From the NCBI RefSeq assembly GCF_023380265.1, contig NZ_CP093366.1:682001-746000 (forward strand): a DNA stretch of 64,000 nt. The letters run 5' to 3'. Every line of letters starts with the position of its first letter. Position 1 is the first letter of the stretch. The position numbers were made by a program, and so were the translations under genes. Shown here piece by piece: positions 26,839 to 35,228 of the stretch. A model generated the notes under the pieces. It was not told where the DNA came from. It searched no databases and saw only the letters and a program-made list of their open reading frames with translations. The DNA is from Bombilactobacillus folatiphilus (GTDB lineage Bacteria; Bacillota; Bacilli; Lactobacillales; Lactobacillaceae).

Positions 26839-28128
26839 ATGGCTACGCAAGCTGAATGGACGAAAGAAAAAGATCAAGACGGAAAATTAACATTTGAAAT
26901 AGATCAAGATACAATTAAACAAGGATTGGATACTGTTTTTCAACGAGTTCGCAAGACATTAAATGTTCCTGGATTTCGGAAGGGAAAAGTTCCGCGTGTG
27001 GTTTTTAATCAGATGTATGGTGAAGAGGCTCTTTATCAGGATGCTTTAAACGATGTTTTACCTTTAGCTTATTCTAAAGCAATTGATGAAACAAAGATAA
27101 AGCCGGTTGGTCAACCACAAGTTTCTATTGAAAGTATGGAAGCTGATAAGCCTTGGAAGATTTCTGCGACAATTGCTATTGAACCAGAAGTTAAACTTGG
27201 TGATTACAAGGGCTTAGAAGTCAAAAAGCAAGATACAGATGTTGCTGATACAGATATTGACGATGAGTTAACACGTCTGCAAAAACAACAAGCGGAATTA
27301 GTTTTAAAAGAGGATGGTAAATCTGAGAAGGGTGATACTGTCATTATTGACTATAAAGGAACTGTTGATGGTGTTGCTTTTGATGGTGGTAGTGCTGATA
27401 ACTATTCATTAGAATTAGGTTCTGGCTCATTTATTCCGGGATTTGAGGATCAATTGATTGACCATCAAAGTGGTGATGATGTTGATGTTAAAGTAACTTT
27501 TCCTGAAGATTACCAGGCAAAAGATTTAGCTGGTAAAGAAGCTCATTTTCAAACAAAAATTCACGAAATAAAAACTAAGGAATTACCTGAATTAGATGAT
27601 GATTTTGCAAAAGATGTTGATGAGGATGTTAATTCTTTGTCAGAATTGAAGACAAAAGTTAAGGAGCGTTTGCAAGATCAACGTAAAGCTGCTGCTGAAG
27701 ATGCAATTGAAACTGAAGTTGTAGATCAAGCTATTGAGAATGCTACGTTTGAGGCGATTCCACAGGTGATGATTGATACAGATGTTCAAAATCAAATTGA
27801 TCAGTATTTAGGTAATATGCAACGTCAGGGAATTAATCCTAATATGTACTACCAAATGACTGGCACAACTGAAGATGATTTAAAGAAACAATTTAGTCAA
27901 GATGCAGAAAAACGGGTTAAGACTAACTTATTGTTAGAAGCAATTGTCAAAGCGGAAGATATTAAGGTTTCTGACGATGAACGTGATGAAGAAGTTAAAG
28001 AATTGGCTCAAGATTATGGTATGCAAGAAGATGCTGTACGGAATGCTTTGTCTAATGAAATGTTAGATCATGATATTGCTATTAAGCGAGTTGTTGATTT
28101 AATGACTGATTCAGCTGTTGAAAAATAA
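26839..28128 (+). CDS. tig: Trigger factor, ribosome-bound chaperone
   Basis: Chaperone and peptidyl-prolyl isomerase of 429 residues that meets nascent chains at the ribosome exit. The N-terminal ribosome-binding domain includes the signature loop with GFRKGKVPR, the FKBP-like PPIase domain spans about 160-245, and the C-terminal helical domain follows. GGAGG precedes the ATG. The position between tuf and clpX fits the common tig-clpX association, although here an oppositely oriented dehydrogenase gene separates them. Confidence 0.96.
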   Translation: MATQAEWTKEKDQDGKLTFEIDQDTIKQGLDTVFQRVRKTLNVPGFRKGKVPRVVFNQMYGEEALYQDALNDVLPLAYSKAIDETKIKPVGQPQVSIESMEADKPWKISATIAIEPEVKLGDYKGLEVKKQDTDVADTDIDDELTRLQKQQAELVLKEDGKSEKGDTVIIDYKGTVDGVAFDGGSADNYSLELGSGSFIPGFEDQLIDHQSGDDVDVKVTFPEDYQAKDLAGKEAHFQTKIHEIKTKELPELDDDFAKDVDEDVNSLSELKTKVKERLQDQRKAAAEDAIETEVVDQAIENATFEAIPQVMIDTDVQNQIDQYLGNMQRQGINPNMYYQMTGTTEDDLKKQFSQDAEKRVKTNLLLEAIVKAEDIKVSDDERDEEVKELAQDYGMQEDAVRNALSNEMLDHDIAIKRVVDLMTDSAVEK

Positions 28129-28183
28129 TAAATTTGGTTAAAATAATGCTATCTAAGCGTTATTTTATTATCATAAATCATCA

Positions 28184-28233
28184 AAAAAGATAAGAATCGG
28201 ATACTTTTAATAAGAATCGATTCTTATCTTTTT
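28184..28233. terminator. Bidirectional terminator between tig and the dehydrogenase gene
   Basis: A perfect 16-bp stem (28184-28199 with 28218-28233) flanked by A-run and T-run, between convergent genes. The loop carries a further direct copy of TAAGAATCG, so two alternative pairings with the right arm are possible. Confidence 0.88.
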
Positions 28234-28251
28234 ATTTCAATAAATATTGTA

Positions 28252-29172
28252 TTAATGCACTTTGTTGTAATTAGCCTGAATGGCTTGTGCGGCTTCTTGA
28301 TATGCTTTTTGTTCGTGGTCATTTAACGCTAAATCAACAATTTCGTCAATGCCGGTCTGACGCACAATAGCAACTTGACCAATATATAATTTGAGATTAG
28401 GATCATAGGCGCTAACGGGCATAGCAATACGAGCATCGTTAAGAATTGCTTCGACAATTAAATTGACCCAAGTAGCAATGCCATTATTGGTGAAATGTTT
28501 GCCATTAAAAATGGTATAACCACCATCGGTAATGTCTTCAGCTAATTTATCTAGGTCTAACTGAAAGTGATTAATAGCTTGGCTAGCTACCTGTACTGTT
28601 GACCAAGCAGGAAACATTTTGTCACCATGTTCACCGAGAACATAGCCTTGAATATCATGATAGTTGTGACCAGTGGCGTTGCCCACAGCGTGATGCATTC
28701 TGGCGGTTTCTAAACCGGTACCAGTACCAATAACTTGACTAGTTTTGACCCCAATTTCCTCTTGTAACATTCGGGCGATAACGTCACAAGGATTAGTAAT
28801 TGTAACGATAATACCGCTGAAGCCTGAAGCTTTAATTTTAGGGGCTATTTCATGAACCATTTGACTGGTTAAATTTAATTCGTAGTCACGTTCACCGCCA
28901 TGCTCTAATAATGCGGAAATTTTGCCAGGACAAAAGATAATGATATCTAAATCTTTTAACTTGCTCCATTGCTCAGCATTGTAATCCTGCACCTCAATTT
29001 CGGTATCCGTTGATAATAAGGCGATCTGATCTTGCAAATCAGCTTGTTCAGATTTAGCCTTTGCATTATTTTTATCGACAATAACGATTTTACCAACTTT
29101 TCCACGTTGAGCCATTACTAAAGAAGTGGTTGCTCCAACGTGACCTTGACCAATAATTCCTACTTTGTTCAT
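28252..29172 (-). CDS. L-2-hydroxyacid dehydrogenase (LDH/L-HicDH family)
   Basis: NAD-dependent dehydrogenase of 306 residues from the lactate/malate dehydrogenase superfamily. The GQGHVGA nucleotide-binding motif is at the N-terminus, and the catalytic His is in GEHG. The substrate-binding Arg is in a GTGTGLETARM segment. The overall pattern, including GGYTIFNGKHFTNNGIAT, is closer to L-2-hydroxyisocaproate dehydrogenase than to classical L-LDH. The usual Asp of the LDSAR/LDTAR motif is Glu here. The frame is open 31 codons further upstream, but the ATG at 29172 gives the family start MNKVGIIG. It likely reduces pyruvate or branched 2-oxoacids with NADH; the substrate is not settled. Confidence 0.85.
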   Translation of the reverse strand: MNKVGIIGQGHVGATTSLVMAQRGKVGKIVIVDKNNAKAKSEQADLQDQIALLSTDTEIEVQDYNAEQWSKLKDLDIIIFCPGKISALLEHGGERDYELNLTSQMVHEIAPKIKASGFSGIIVTITNPCDVIARMLQEEIGVKTSQVIGTGTGLETARMHHAVGNATGHNYHDIQGYVLGEHGDKMFPAWSTVQVASQAINHFQLDLDKLAEDITDGGYTIFNGKHFTNNGIATWVNLIVEAILNDARIAMPVSAYDPNLKLYIGQVAIVRQTGIDEIVDLALNDHEQKAYQEAAQAIQANYNKVH

Positions 29173-29300
29173 ATTCTGCACCGACTTTCGTGTATAATTA
29201 GAACAGCAAAAGGTTTTAAAACTTTTACTTTTCTTGAAGTCTATGCTAACCTTTTTATTGCGCAATTCATAGTATTAGACTTAAATTGGGAGGAAATTTT

Positions 29301-30548
29301 ATGTTTGATAGTACCAATGATGACAGTACAATTGTTTGTTCGTTTTGTGGCAAATCCCAAGATCAGGTTCAGCGTATTGTTGCGGGACCAGGTGTGTATA
29401 TTTGTAATGAATGTGTTGATTTGTGCAAGCAAATTATCGATGATGCAACTGATGTCGACAAAGAATTAACAATCACAGATTTACCTTCACCTAAAGAAAT
29501 TATGGCCGTTTTAGATCAATATGTAATTGGTCAAAAAGAAGCTAAGAAAAATTTAGCAGTAGCGGTTTATAATCATTATTTGCGAATTAATAGTCAATCG
29601 ACGGACGATGATCAAACGGTTGAAATGCAAAAAAGTAATATTGCATTAATTGGCCCGACTGGTTCAGGGAAAACTTATTTAGCACAAACTTTGGCTAAAA
29701 TTTTGCAGGTTCCCTTTGCAATTGCAGATGCCACTGCTTTAACGGAAGCCGGTTATGTGGGTGAAGATGTAGAAAATATTTTGCTCAAATTATTACAAAA
29801 CGCAAACTTTGATGTAGAAAAAGCAGAACATGGCATTATTTATATTGATGAGATTGATAAGGTTGCCAAAAAAAGTGAAAATGTTTCGATTACTCGTGAT
29901 GTTTCAGGTGAGGGTGTACAGCAGGCGCTTTTGAAAATTTTAGAGGGAACAATTGCTAGTGTGCCACCACAAGGTGGTCGAAAACATCCACAACAAGAAA
30001 TGATTCAAATTAATACGAAGAATATTTTGTTTATTGTTGGGGGTGCGTTTGACGGCATTGATGAAATTATCAAAAATCGTTTAGGTGAGAAAACAATTGG
30101 CTTTGGTTTTAACGATGAGAGTCAAGGTGGTTTACATGACGAAATTAAAACCCATATTATTCCCGAAGATTTAATGAAATTTGGTATTATTCCAGAATTT
30201 ATTGGGCGGATTCCTGTGATAACAACCTTAGATAAATTAACACAAAATGATTTAGTGCAAATTTTAACCAAGCCTAAAAATGCTTTAGTCAAGCAGTATC
30301 AGCGACTATTTGCACTTAATGATGTGGAATTAGAATTTAATCGTAATGCGTTGGAAGCGATGGCTGATTTAGCTATGAAGAGAAATACTGGTGCGCGGGG
30401 CTTACGTTCGATTATTGAGGAAACGTTGATGGATACAATGTATGAAGTACCCAGTCGCGATGATATTCAGCGGGTAGTCGTTACGAAAAAAGCTGTTGAG
30501 GGTACACAAAAGCCTGCTCTATATGATAGCAAAGGCAAGGTTGCTTGA
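29301..30548 (+). CDS. clpX: ATP-dependent protease ATPase subunit ClpX
   Basis: AAA+ unfoldase of 415 residues that feeds substrates to ClpP. The start is the ATG at 29301 with GGGAGG upstream; five extra upstream codons are not needed. The zinc-binding domain has four Cys (13, 16, 35, 38), Walker A is GPTGSGKT (118-125), Walker B is IIYIDEIDK, and the [13 protein letters not shown] pore/sensor region and GARGLRS sensor 2 are intact. Followed at once by engB, as in most Bacilli. Confidence 0.97.
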   Translation: MFDSTNDDSTIVCSFCGKSQDQVQRIVAGPGVYICNECVDLCKQIIDDATDVDKELTITDLPSPKEIMAVLDQYVIGQKEAKKNLAVAVYNHYLRINSQSTDDDQTVEMQKSNIALIGPTGSGKTYLAQTLAKILQVPFAIADATALTEAGYVGEDVENILLKLLQNANFDVEKAEHGIIYIDEIDKVAKKSENVSITRDVSGEGVQQALLKILEGTIASVPPQGGRKHPQQEMIQINTKNILFIVGGAFDGIDEIIKNRLGEKTIGFGFNDESQGGLHDEIKTHIIPEDLMKFGIIPEFIGRIPVITTLDKLTQNDLVQILTKPKNALVKQYQRLFALNDVELEFNRNALEAMADLAMKRNTGARGLRSIIEETLMDTMYEVPSRDDIQRVVVTKKAVEGTQKPALYDSKGKVA

Positions 30549-30552
30549 AGTT

Positions 30553-31134
30553 ATGCAAATTAAAAATGTAACAATGGATTTAAGTGCTGTCAATTCGTTA
30601 CAATATCCAAATGATCATTGGCCGGAAATTGCATTGGCCGGTCGTTCGAATGTGGGTAAATCATCATTAATTAATAGTTTATTGAAACGCAAAAATTTTG
30701 CGCGAACTTCGAGTACTCCTGGTAAAACGCAGACATTAAATTTTTATGGAATTAATTCTCAATTGTATTTGGTTGATGTGCCAGGTTATGGCTATGCTAA
30801 GGTTTCTAAAAAGCAACGGGCAGAGTTTGGTGCTATGATTGAGGAGTATTTAACAACGCGGCAGGAGTTAAATGGGATTATTATTTTGGTTGATGGGCGT
30901 CACGCACCAACTGACGATGATGTGTCGATGTATCAATTTGTTAGTTATTATAAAATTCCAACTTTGATTGTGGCGACTAAAATGGATAAAGTTAAACATA
31001 ATCAATGGAATAAGACGGTTGCAAATGTGATCAAAACTTTGCAATTAAATCAACGCGACCAGCTCCAATTATTTAGTTCCGTGACTAAATTTGGTTACGA
31101 TGAAGTTTGGCATTGGATTGAATCACATTGTTAA
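30553..31134 (+). CDS. engB: Ribosome biogenesis GTP-binding protein EngB (YsxC)
   Basis: Small essential GTPase of 193 residues that acts in late 50S assembly. P-loop GRSNVGKS (30-37), G3 DVPGYG and G4 TKMDK are visible. The frame extends into clpX, but the ATG at 30553, five bases after the clpX stop, gives the expected start and length. The ribosome site is weak, so coupling to clpX translation is likely. A hairpin ends the operon. Confidence 0.95.
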   Translation: MQIKNVTMDLSAVNSLQYPNDHWPEIALAGRSNVGKSSLINSLLKRKNFARTSSTPGKTQTLNFYGINSQLYLVDVPGYGYAKVSKKQRAEFGAMIEEYLTTRQELNGIIILVDGRHAPTDDDVSMYQFVSYYKIPTLIVATKMDKVKHNQWNKTVANVIKTLQLNQRDQLQLFSSVTKFGYDEVWHWIESHC

Positions 31135-31150
31135 TATAAAAATAATAAAG

Positions 31151-31186
31151 ATTGAGCAACTGATATTGGTGGCTCAATTTTTTTGG
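31151..31186 (+). terminator. Intrinsic terminator of clpX-engB
   Basis: ATTGAGC pairs with GCTCAAT around an AACTGATATTGGTG loop, followed by seven T residues. Confidence 0.75.
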
Positions 31187-31308
31187 TTTCCAAAAAGTAG
31201 AAAAGAGTTTTCGTTTCATCGATAAATTAAGTAGTATTCACGATTTGGAATGGCTATAATAAAAATGAAGTTTAATGAATAAGCTGTTATCTGAACAGGA
31301 GGAATAAT

Positions 31309-32298
31309 ATGGCCATTTTGGTTTTAGGTGGTGCTGGTTATATCGGTTCACACATGGTCGATTTATTAGTACAAAAAAAAGAAGATGTAGTAGTCGTTGA
31401 TAATTTAAGTTACGGACATCGGCAAGCAGTTCCAGAATCGGTGCCATTTTATCAAGGTGATGTACGCGATCACGACTTTTTAGAGCAAGTGTTTACACAG
31501 CATGATATTGAAGCTGTATTTCATTTTTGTGCCTACATTCAAGTTCCAGAATCTGTTGTTAAACCAAATGATTATTTTGATAATAATGTGGTAGGCTTAA
31601 TTAGTCTAATTAATGTGATGAAAAATCATCAAGTTAAAAAATTAATTTTTTCCTCATCTGCTGCGGTATACGGAACTCCGGAACGCGTTCCTATCAAGGA
31701 AGATGATGCCAAAGATCCGATTAATCCTTATGGTTTAACCAAATTAATGATGGAACAAATTATGCGTTGGGATGGTGCTGCGTATGAGATGCAATGGTTG
31801 GCCTTTCGTTATTTTAATGTTGCAGGTGCGCGGTTAGATGGTAATTTAGGTGAAGATCATCGACCAGAAACACATTTGATTCCAATTGTTTTGCAAGCTG
31901 CTCTGGGGCAGCGTGAACATGTTGAGATGTGTGGTAATGATTATCAAACGCGTGATGGTTATAATGTTCGCGATTACGTTCATGTTTTAGATTTGGTGCA
32001 GGCGCATTATTTTGGGTTAGAATATTTGCGCCAAGGTGGTCAAAGTGACTACTTTAATATTGGTTCGAAGCAAGGTTTTACTGTGAAAGAAATTGTTGAA
32101 GCAGCAAGACGGGTTACTGGTGTAAATATTAAGGCTATTGATGCTCCACGACGTGGCGGTGATCCAGATTCGTTAGTTGCGGATAGTACTAAAATTCGAA
32201 CTGATTTAGGTTGGCAATCACCACACACAGATATTGATACGATTATTAGTTCTGCCTGGAATTGGCTGCAAAAGCATCCCAATGGTTATTCAAAATAG
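31309..32298 (+). CDS. galE: UDP-glucose 4-epimerase
   Basis: Extended short-chain dehydrogenase of 329 residues interconverting UDP-glucose and UDP-galactose, used in galactose breakdown and for cell-wall polysaccharide precursors. NAD-binding GGAGYIG (7-13), catalytic Ser near 116, and YGLTK (Tyr141, Lys145) are present. It is not beside galK or galT, so the anabolic role is at least as likely as the Leloir pathway. Strong ribosome site AGGAGG; no clear promoter pair was found, although a TATAAT is at 31255-31260. Confidence 0.92.
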   Translation: MAILVLGGAGYIGSHMVDLLVQKKEDVVVVDNLSYGHRQAVPESVPFYQGDVRDHDFLEQVFTQHDIEAVFHFCAYIQVPESVVKPNDYFDNNVVGLISLINVMKNHQVKKLIFSSSAAVYGTPERVPIKEDDAKDPINPYGLTKLMMEQIMRWDGAAYEMQWLAFRYFNVAGARLDGNLGEDHRPETHLIPIVLQAALGQREHVEMCGNDYQTRDGYNVRDYVHVLDLVQAHYFGLEYLRQGGQSDYFNIGSKQGFTVKEIVEAARRVTGVNIKAIDAPRRGGDPDSLVADSTKIRTDLGWQSPHTDIDTIISSAWNWLQKHPNGYSK

Positions 32299-32326
32299 CA
32301 AGTACCTGTTGTTAGTTTTACTCATG

Positions 32327-32368
32327 TCACTAAAAATTCTTTCTAGGAAAATTTAGTGATTTTTTTAT
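32327..32368 (+). terminator. Intrinsic terminator of galE
   Basis: TCACTAAA and TTTAGTGA with an inner AAATT/AATTT extension and a seven-T tail. Confidence 0.75.
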
Positions 32369-32391
32369 AAATGAAATCATATGTATAAAAA

Positions 32392-32416
32392 AAGACTAGC
32401 TTTAAAACCAGTCATA
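32392..32416 (-). terminator. Terminator of the 46-residue gene
   Basis: On the minus strand GACTGG and CTAGTC pair (one G-U) around a TTTTAAAG loop, followed by seven T residues, shortly after the small gene's stop. Confidence 0.7.
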
Positions 32417-32424
32417 TTTTTGAA

Positions 32425-32565
32425 TTAATTTTTATCTTTTTCTCGTTGTAATTTATCTTTAGTCTCTTTAACTGCTTGAAGATCTTTCTGGGTCTCATCA
32501 GGCAGAGAAGCAAATTTATCGAATAAACTTTCGAAATTATTTTCGCGTTTGACAGTCAATCCCAT
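32425..32565 (-). CDS. 46-residue charged protein (possibly SPJ_0845-like)
   Basis: A gene too small for most gene finders, between galE and uvrC. The minus strand shows GAGGT six bases before ATG at 32565, 46 codons, a TAA stop, then a terminator. An extended -10 (TGCTATAAT) lies about 36 bases upstream. The protein begins MGLTVKRENNFESLFDKF and is rich in Lys, Glu and Asp, probably helical, cytoplasmic, with no membrane segment. The start resembles small conserved proteins annotated as the SPJ_0845 family in lactic acid bacteria, but this is from memory of the pattern only. Function unknown. Confidence 0.72.
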   Translation of the reverse strand: MGLTVKRENNFESLFDKFASLPDETQKDLQAVKETKDKLQREKDKN

Positions 32566-32600
32566 TCCGGCACCTCTTTCACATTACTTGAACATCACTA

Positions 32601-32609
32601 ATTATAGCA
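32601..32609 (-). promoter_or_regulatory. Extended -10 element of the 46-residue gene
   Basis: On the minus strand TGCTATAAT is a complete extended -10 box. No strong -35 is seen, which is acceptable for extended -10 promoters. Confidence 0.45.
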
Positions 32610-32647
32610 TAATAACTGCAATATTAGTTGGTTAAACTTATAGAACG

Positions 32648-32661
32648 AACGAATATTCGTT
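32648..32661. promoter_or_regulatory. 14-bp perfect palindrome upstream of uvrC
   Basis: AACGAATATTCGTT reads the same on both strands and lies about 70 bases before the uvrC start, in the divergent region with the small gene. The half-site CGAA/TTCG recalls LexA boxes (CGAAC-N4-GTTCG), but the centre spacing is two bases rather than six, so it does not match that consensus. Confidence 0.45.
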
Positions 32662-32729
32662 TAATACTTGGTATTTGGCAACAATCAATGTAGAATATTT
32701 ACATGATAAATTGAGGAGTGAAGCAATCA

Positions 32730-34541
32730 ATGGCCACAGAATATTTAGAACATAAACTAGCGTTACTTCCCGATCGTCCAGGATGTTATTTGATGAAGGA
32801 TATTAATGCTAAAATTATTTACGTTGGTAAAGCCAAAAATCTCAAAAATCGTGTTCGGTCTTATTTTAAAAGTTCCCATGAAGGTAAAACCGCGAAATTA
32901 GTCAGTGAGATCCGTGATTTTGAGACTATTGTGACTTCCACAAATAAAGAAGCGTTTTTGTTGGAAATTACCTTAATTCAAAAACATCAACCTTATTTTA
33001 ATATTAAACTGAAAAAGGGTACCGGTTATCCTTATATTAAACTGACTAATGAACGTGATCCGAAGATGATCATCACAGGCCAAATCAAAAAAGATGGTGG
33101 ATTCTATTTTGGTCCATATCCTAACGTGTACGCAGCTGAAGAAACGTTAAATTTTTTGCAAAAAGTTTATCCGTTGAGACGTTGTAACGGATATCAAGGT
33201 CGACCGTGTTTATATTATCATATGGGTCAATGTTTGGGTGCTTGTTTTAAAGAGATACCTGAGGAAAAATACGCGCAACAAATTAAGCATATTAAAAGTT
33301 TTTTGAATGGCAATGTAAAAACAGTTAAGAAGCAATTGACTCAAAAGATGGATGCTGCTGCACAAGATTTAAAGTTTGAAAGAGCAGCAGAACTACGCGA
33401 TCAAATTCATTATATTGAGCAGACAGTTGAGAAACAAAAAATTATTTCTAATGATCGTACTCCTCGCGATTTATTTAATTTTTACGTGGATAAAGGCTGG
33501 ATTTCCATTCAAGTCTTTTTTATTCGTCAGGCCCGCTTGATGAAACGAGAAAAACGAATTTTTCCTTGTATTGGTACACCAGAAGAAGAATTAGCAACTT
33601 TTATTTTGCAATTTTATAATCGTAAAAATAATGTATTACCACGGGAAATTTTAGTTCCTGAAGATGTTGATCAAGAATCTTTAAGTTCAATTTTACACGT
33701 TCCATTTCGAACACCGCAAAGAGGCGTGAAGCACGATTTATTAAAAATGGCGCATGATAACGCGCAACTTTCGTTAGAAGAAAAATTTCGGTTAATGGAG
33801 TTAGACAATCGACAGACAGTCGGTGCACAAAAGCAGATTTTTGATGCATTGTGTTTGCCATATGGACATGTGATTGAATCCTTTGATCATTCACATATTC
33901 AGGGGGCTGATGCGGTATCAGCGATGATTAGTTTTGTCGATGGTCAACCAGCTAAAGCAAATTATCGTAAATATAAAATTAAAGATATTTTGGAGCAACA
34001 TAATGGTGCAGATGAATCAGCTAATACACGAGAAGTTATTTATCGTCGCTATTCGCGTTTGTTAAAAGAACACAAGCCGCTACCAGATTTGATTTTGATG
34101 GATGGTGGCTTGATTGAATTGCGAGTGATTTTGGATGTATTGCATAATGAATTAGGGATCCATATTCCTGTGGCGGGGATGGTTAAAGATGATCATCACA
34201 GTACATCGCATTTAATTACTGGTGAGCAGGGACAAATAGTGCCGTTAGATCGTAAAAGTCAAGGGTTTTATTTATTACAAAGAATCCAAGATGAAGTTCA
34301 CCGATTTGCGATTACTTTTCATCGTCAAACACACAGTAAAAATGCTTTATCTTCACAATTGGAAAGTGTTAAGGGGGTAGGTCCCAAAACGCGAATTAAA
34401 CTATTAAAGCATTATGGTTCTGTCAAAAAAATTAAAGACGCTCCCATTGATGATTTGATGAAATTAGGGATTTCACAAACGACTGCACAGGCAATTAAAC
34501 TGTCATTGTCAGTGACACCAGTTCGCAAAATTGGTAAGTAG
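32730..34541 (+). CDS. uvrC: UvrABC excinuclease subunit C
   Basis: Nuclease of 603 residues that makes both incisions in nucleotide excision repair. The N-terminal GIY-YIG domain is seen (GCY at 18-20, YVGK at 31-34), followed by a Cys-containing region, a UVR motif around 205-240 for UvrB contact, the C-terminal RNase H-like nuclease, and a helix-hairpin-helix end (GVGPKTR). I chose the ATG at 32730; a GTG four codons earlier abuts the GAGGAG site and is too close. It converges on cutC with a gap of only four bases. Confidence 0.95.
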   Translation: MATEYLEHKLALLPDRPGCYLMKDINAKIIYVGKAKNLKNRVRSYFKSSHEGKTAKLVSEIRDFETIVTSTNKEAFLLEITLIQKHQPYFNIKLKKGTGYPYIKLTNERDPKMIITGQIKKDGGFYFGPYPNVYAAEETLNFLQKVYPLRRCNGYQGRPCLYYHMGQCLGACFKEIPEEKYAQQIKHIKSFLNGNVKTVKKQLTQKMDAAAQDLKFERAAELRDQIHYIEQTVEKQKIISNDRTPRDLFNFYVDKGWISIQVFFIRQARLMKREKRIFPCIGTPEEELATFILQFYNRKNNVLPREILVPEDVDQESLSSILHVPFRTPQRGVKHDLLKMAHDNAQLSLEEKFRLMELDNRQTVGAQKQIFDALCLPYGHVIESFDHSHIQGADAVSAMISFVDGQPAKANYRKYKIKDILEQHNGADESANTREVIYRRYSRLLKEHKPLPDLILMDGGLIELRVILDVLHNELGIHIPVAGMVKDDHHSTSHLITGEQGQIVPLDRKSQGFYLLQRIQDEVHRFAITFHRQTHSKNALSSQLESVKGVGPKTRIKLLKHYGSVKKIKDAPIDDLMKLGISQTTAQAIKLSLSVTPVRKIGK

Positions 34542-34545
34542 ATTG

Positions 34546-35160
34546 TTAAACAATTTTCGTTCCGTGAGCTTCCTTAAGTCCTAGCAATTGAGCAATGTCA
34601 TTAACATTATTTTTGGTAATGCCACCTCCCGGTAGAATGGTAATTTGTTGTTGAGCGATACAAGTTAACTCCTGCAGATGTTTAATATTAAGTGGTTGAT
34701 CCAATGGACCTCCATGAGTTAAAATTCGCTGAAATTTGTGTTTGATCAACCAATTTATTGCCTGTTCTTGATTTTTAATTTCGTCGAAAGCCATGTGAAA
34801 GACGCGTTCGAGTGGTAAATCTTTTAAAACATAAAGTAGAGCATCATAATTAATTTGCTTACCAGAAGTCAATATTCCGACAGCTACACCATCGGCGCCA
34901 CTTTGTGCGATCAACTTTGCATCATTACGCATGATTTCGATTTCAGTAGTATTATAAATGAAATTCCGTCCGCGAGGGCGCAACATGACAATGACGGGGG
35001 TATGATGATGGTGTGCATACTGAACAGTGGCTTGAATGACACCTAAACTCGGGGTAATACCTCCTTGCGCTAAATCAGCGTTTAATTCTAGGCGGTTAGC
35101 ACCACGAGCGATTGCTTTTGGAACCTGATTGAATTCACCTACACAAGCTTCTAAAATCAT
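34546..35160 (-). CDS. cutC: CutC family protein
   Basis: TIM-barrel protein of 204 residues, starting MILEACVGEFNQ, with RLELNADLAQGGITPS, the conserved MLRPRG segment and the C-terminal PGGGI motif. It is named for a proposed copper-homeostasis role in E. coli that has been questioned, so the biochemical function is uncertain. It is slightly shorter than the E. coli protein. AGGAGTCG precedes the ATG. It lies downstream of the fru operon on the same strand but is separated from it by a terminator. Confidence 0.88.
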   Translation of the reverse strand: MILEACVGEFNQVPKAIARGANRLELNADLAQGGITPSLGVIQATVQYAHHHHTPVIVMLRPRGRNFIYNTTEIEIMRNDAKLIAQSGADGVAVGILTSGKQINYDALLYVLKDLPLERVFHMAFDEIKNQEQAINWLIKHKFQRILTHGGPLDQPLNIKHLQELTCIAQQQITILPGGGITKNNVNDIAQLLGLKEAHGTKIV

Positions 35161-35191
35161 TAATAATCGACTCCTTTCTAATTAATCATAC

Positions 35192-35220
35192 AAAAAAAGT
35201 CCAATTATTTGGACTCTTTT
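35192..35220 (-). terminator. Intrinsic terminator of the fru operon
   Basis: AGTCCAA and TTGGACT stem with AAAAGAG upstream and a seven-T tail on the minus strand, nine bases beyond the fruA stop. Confidence 0.85.
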
Positions 35221-35228
35221 GTGAATTT

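Noticed and set aside
31201..31260. CcpA (cre) site near galE at GTTTTCGTTTCATC
   Set aside because: The spacing between half-sites is one base short of the cre consensus, and the -10 TATAAT nearby has no proper -35.
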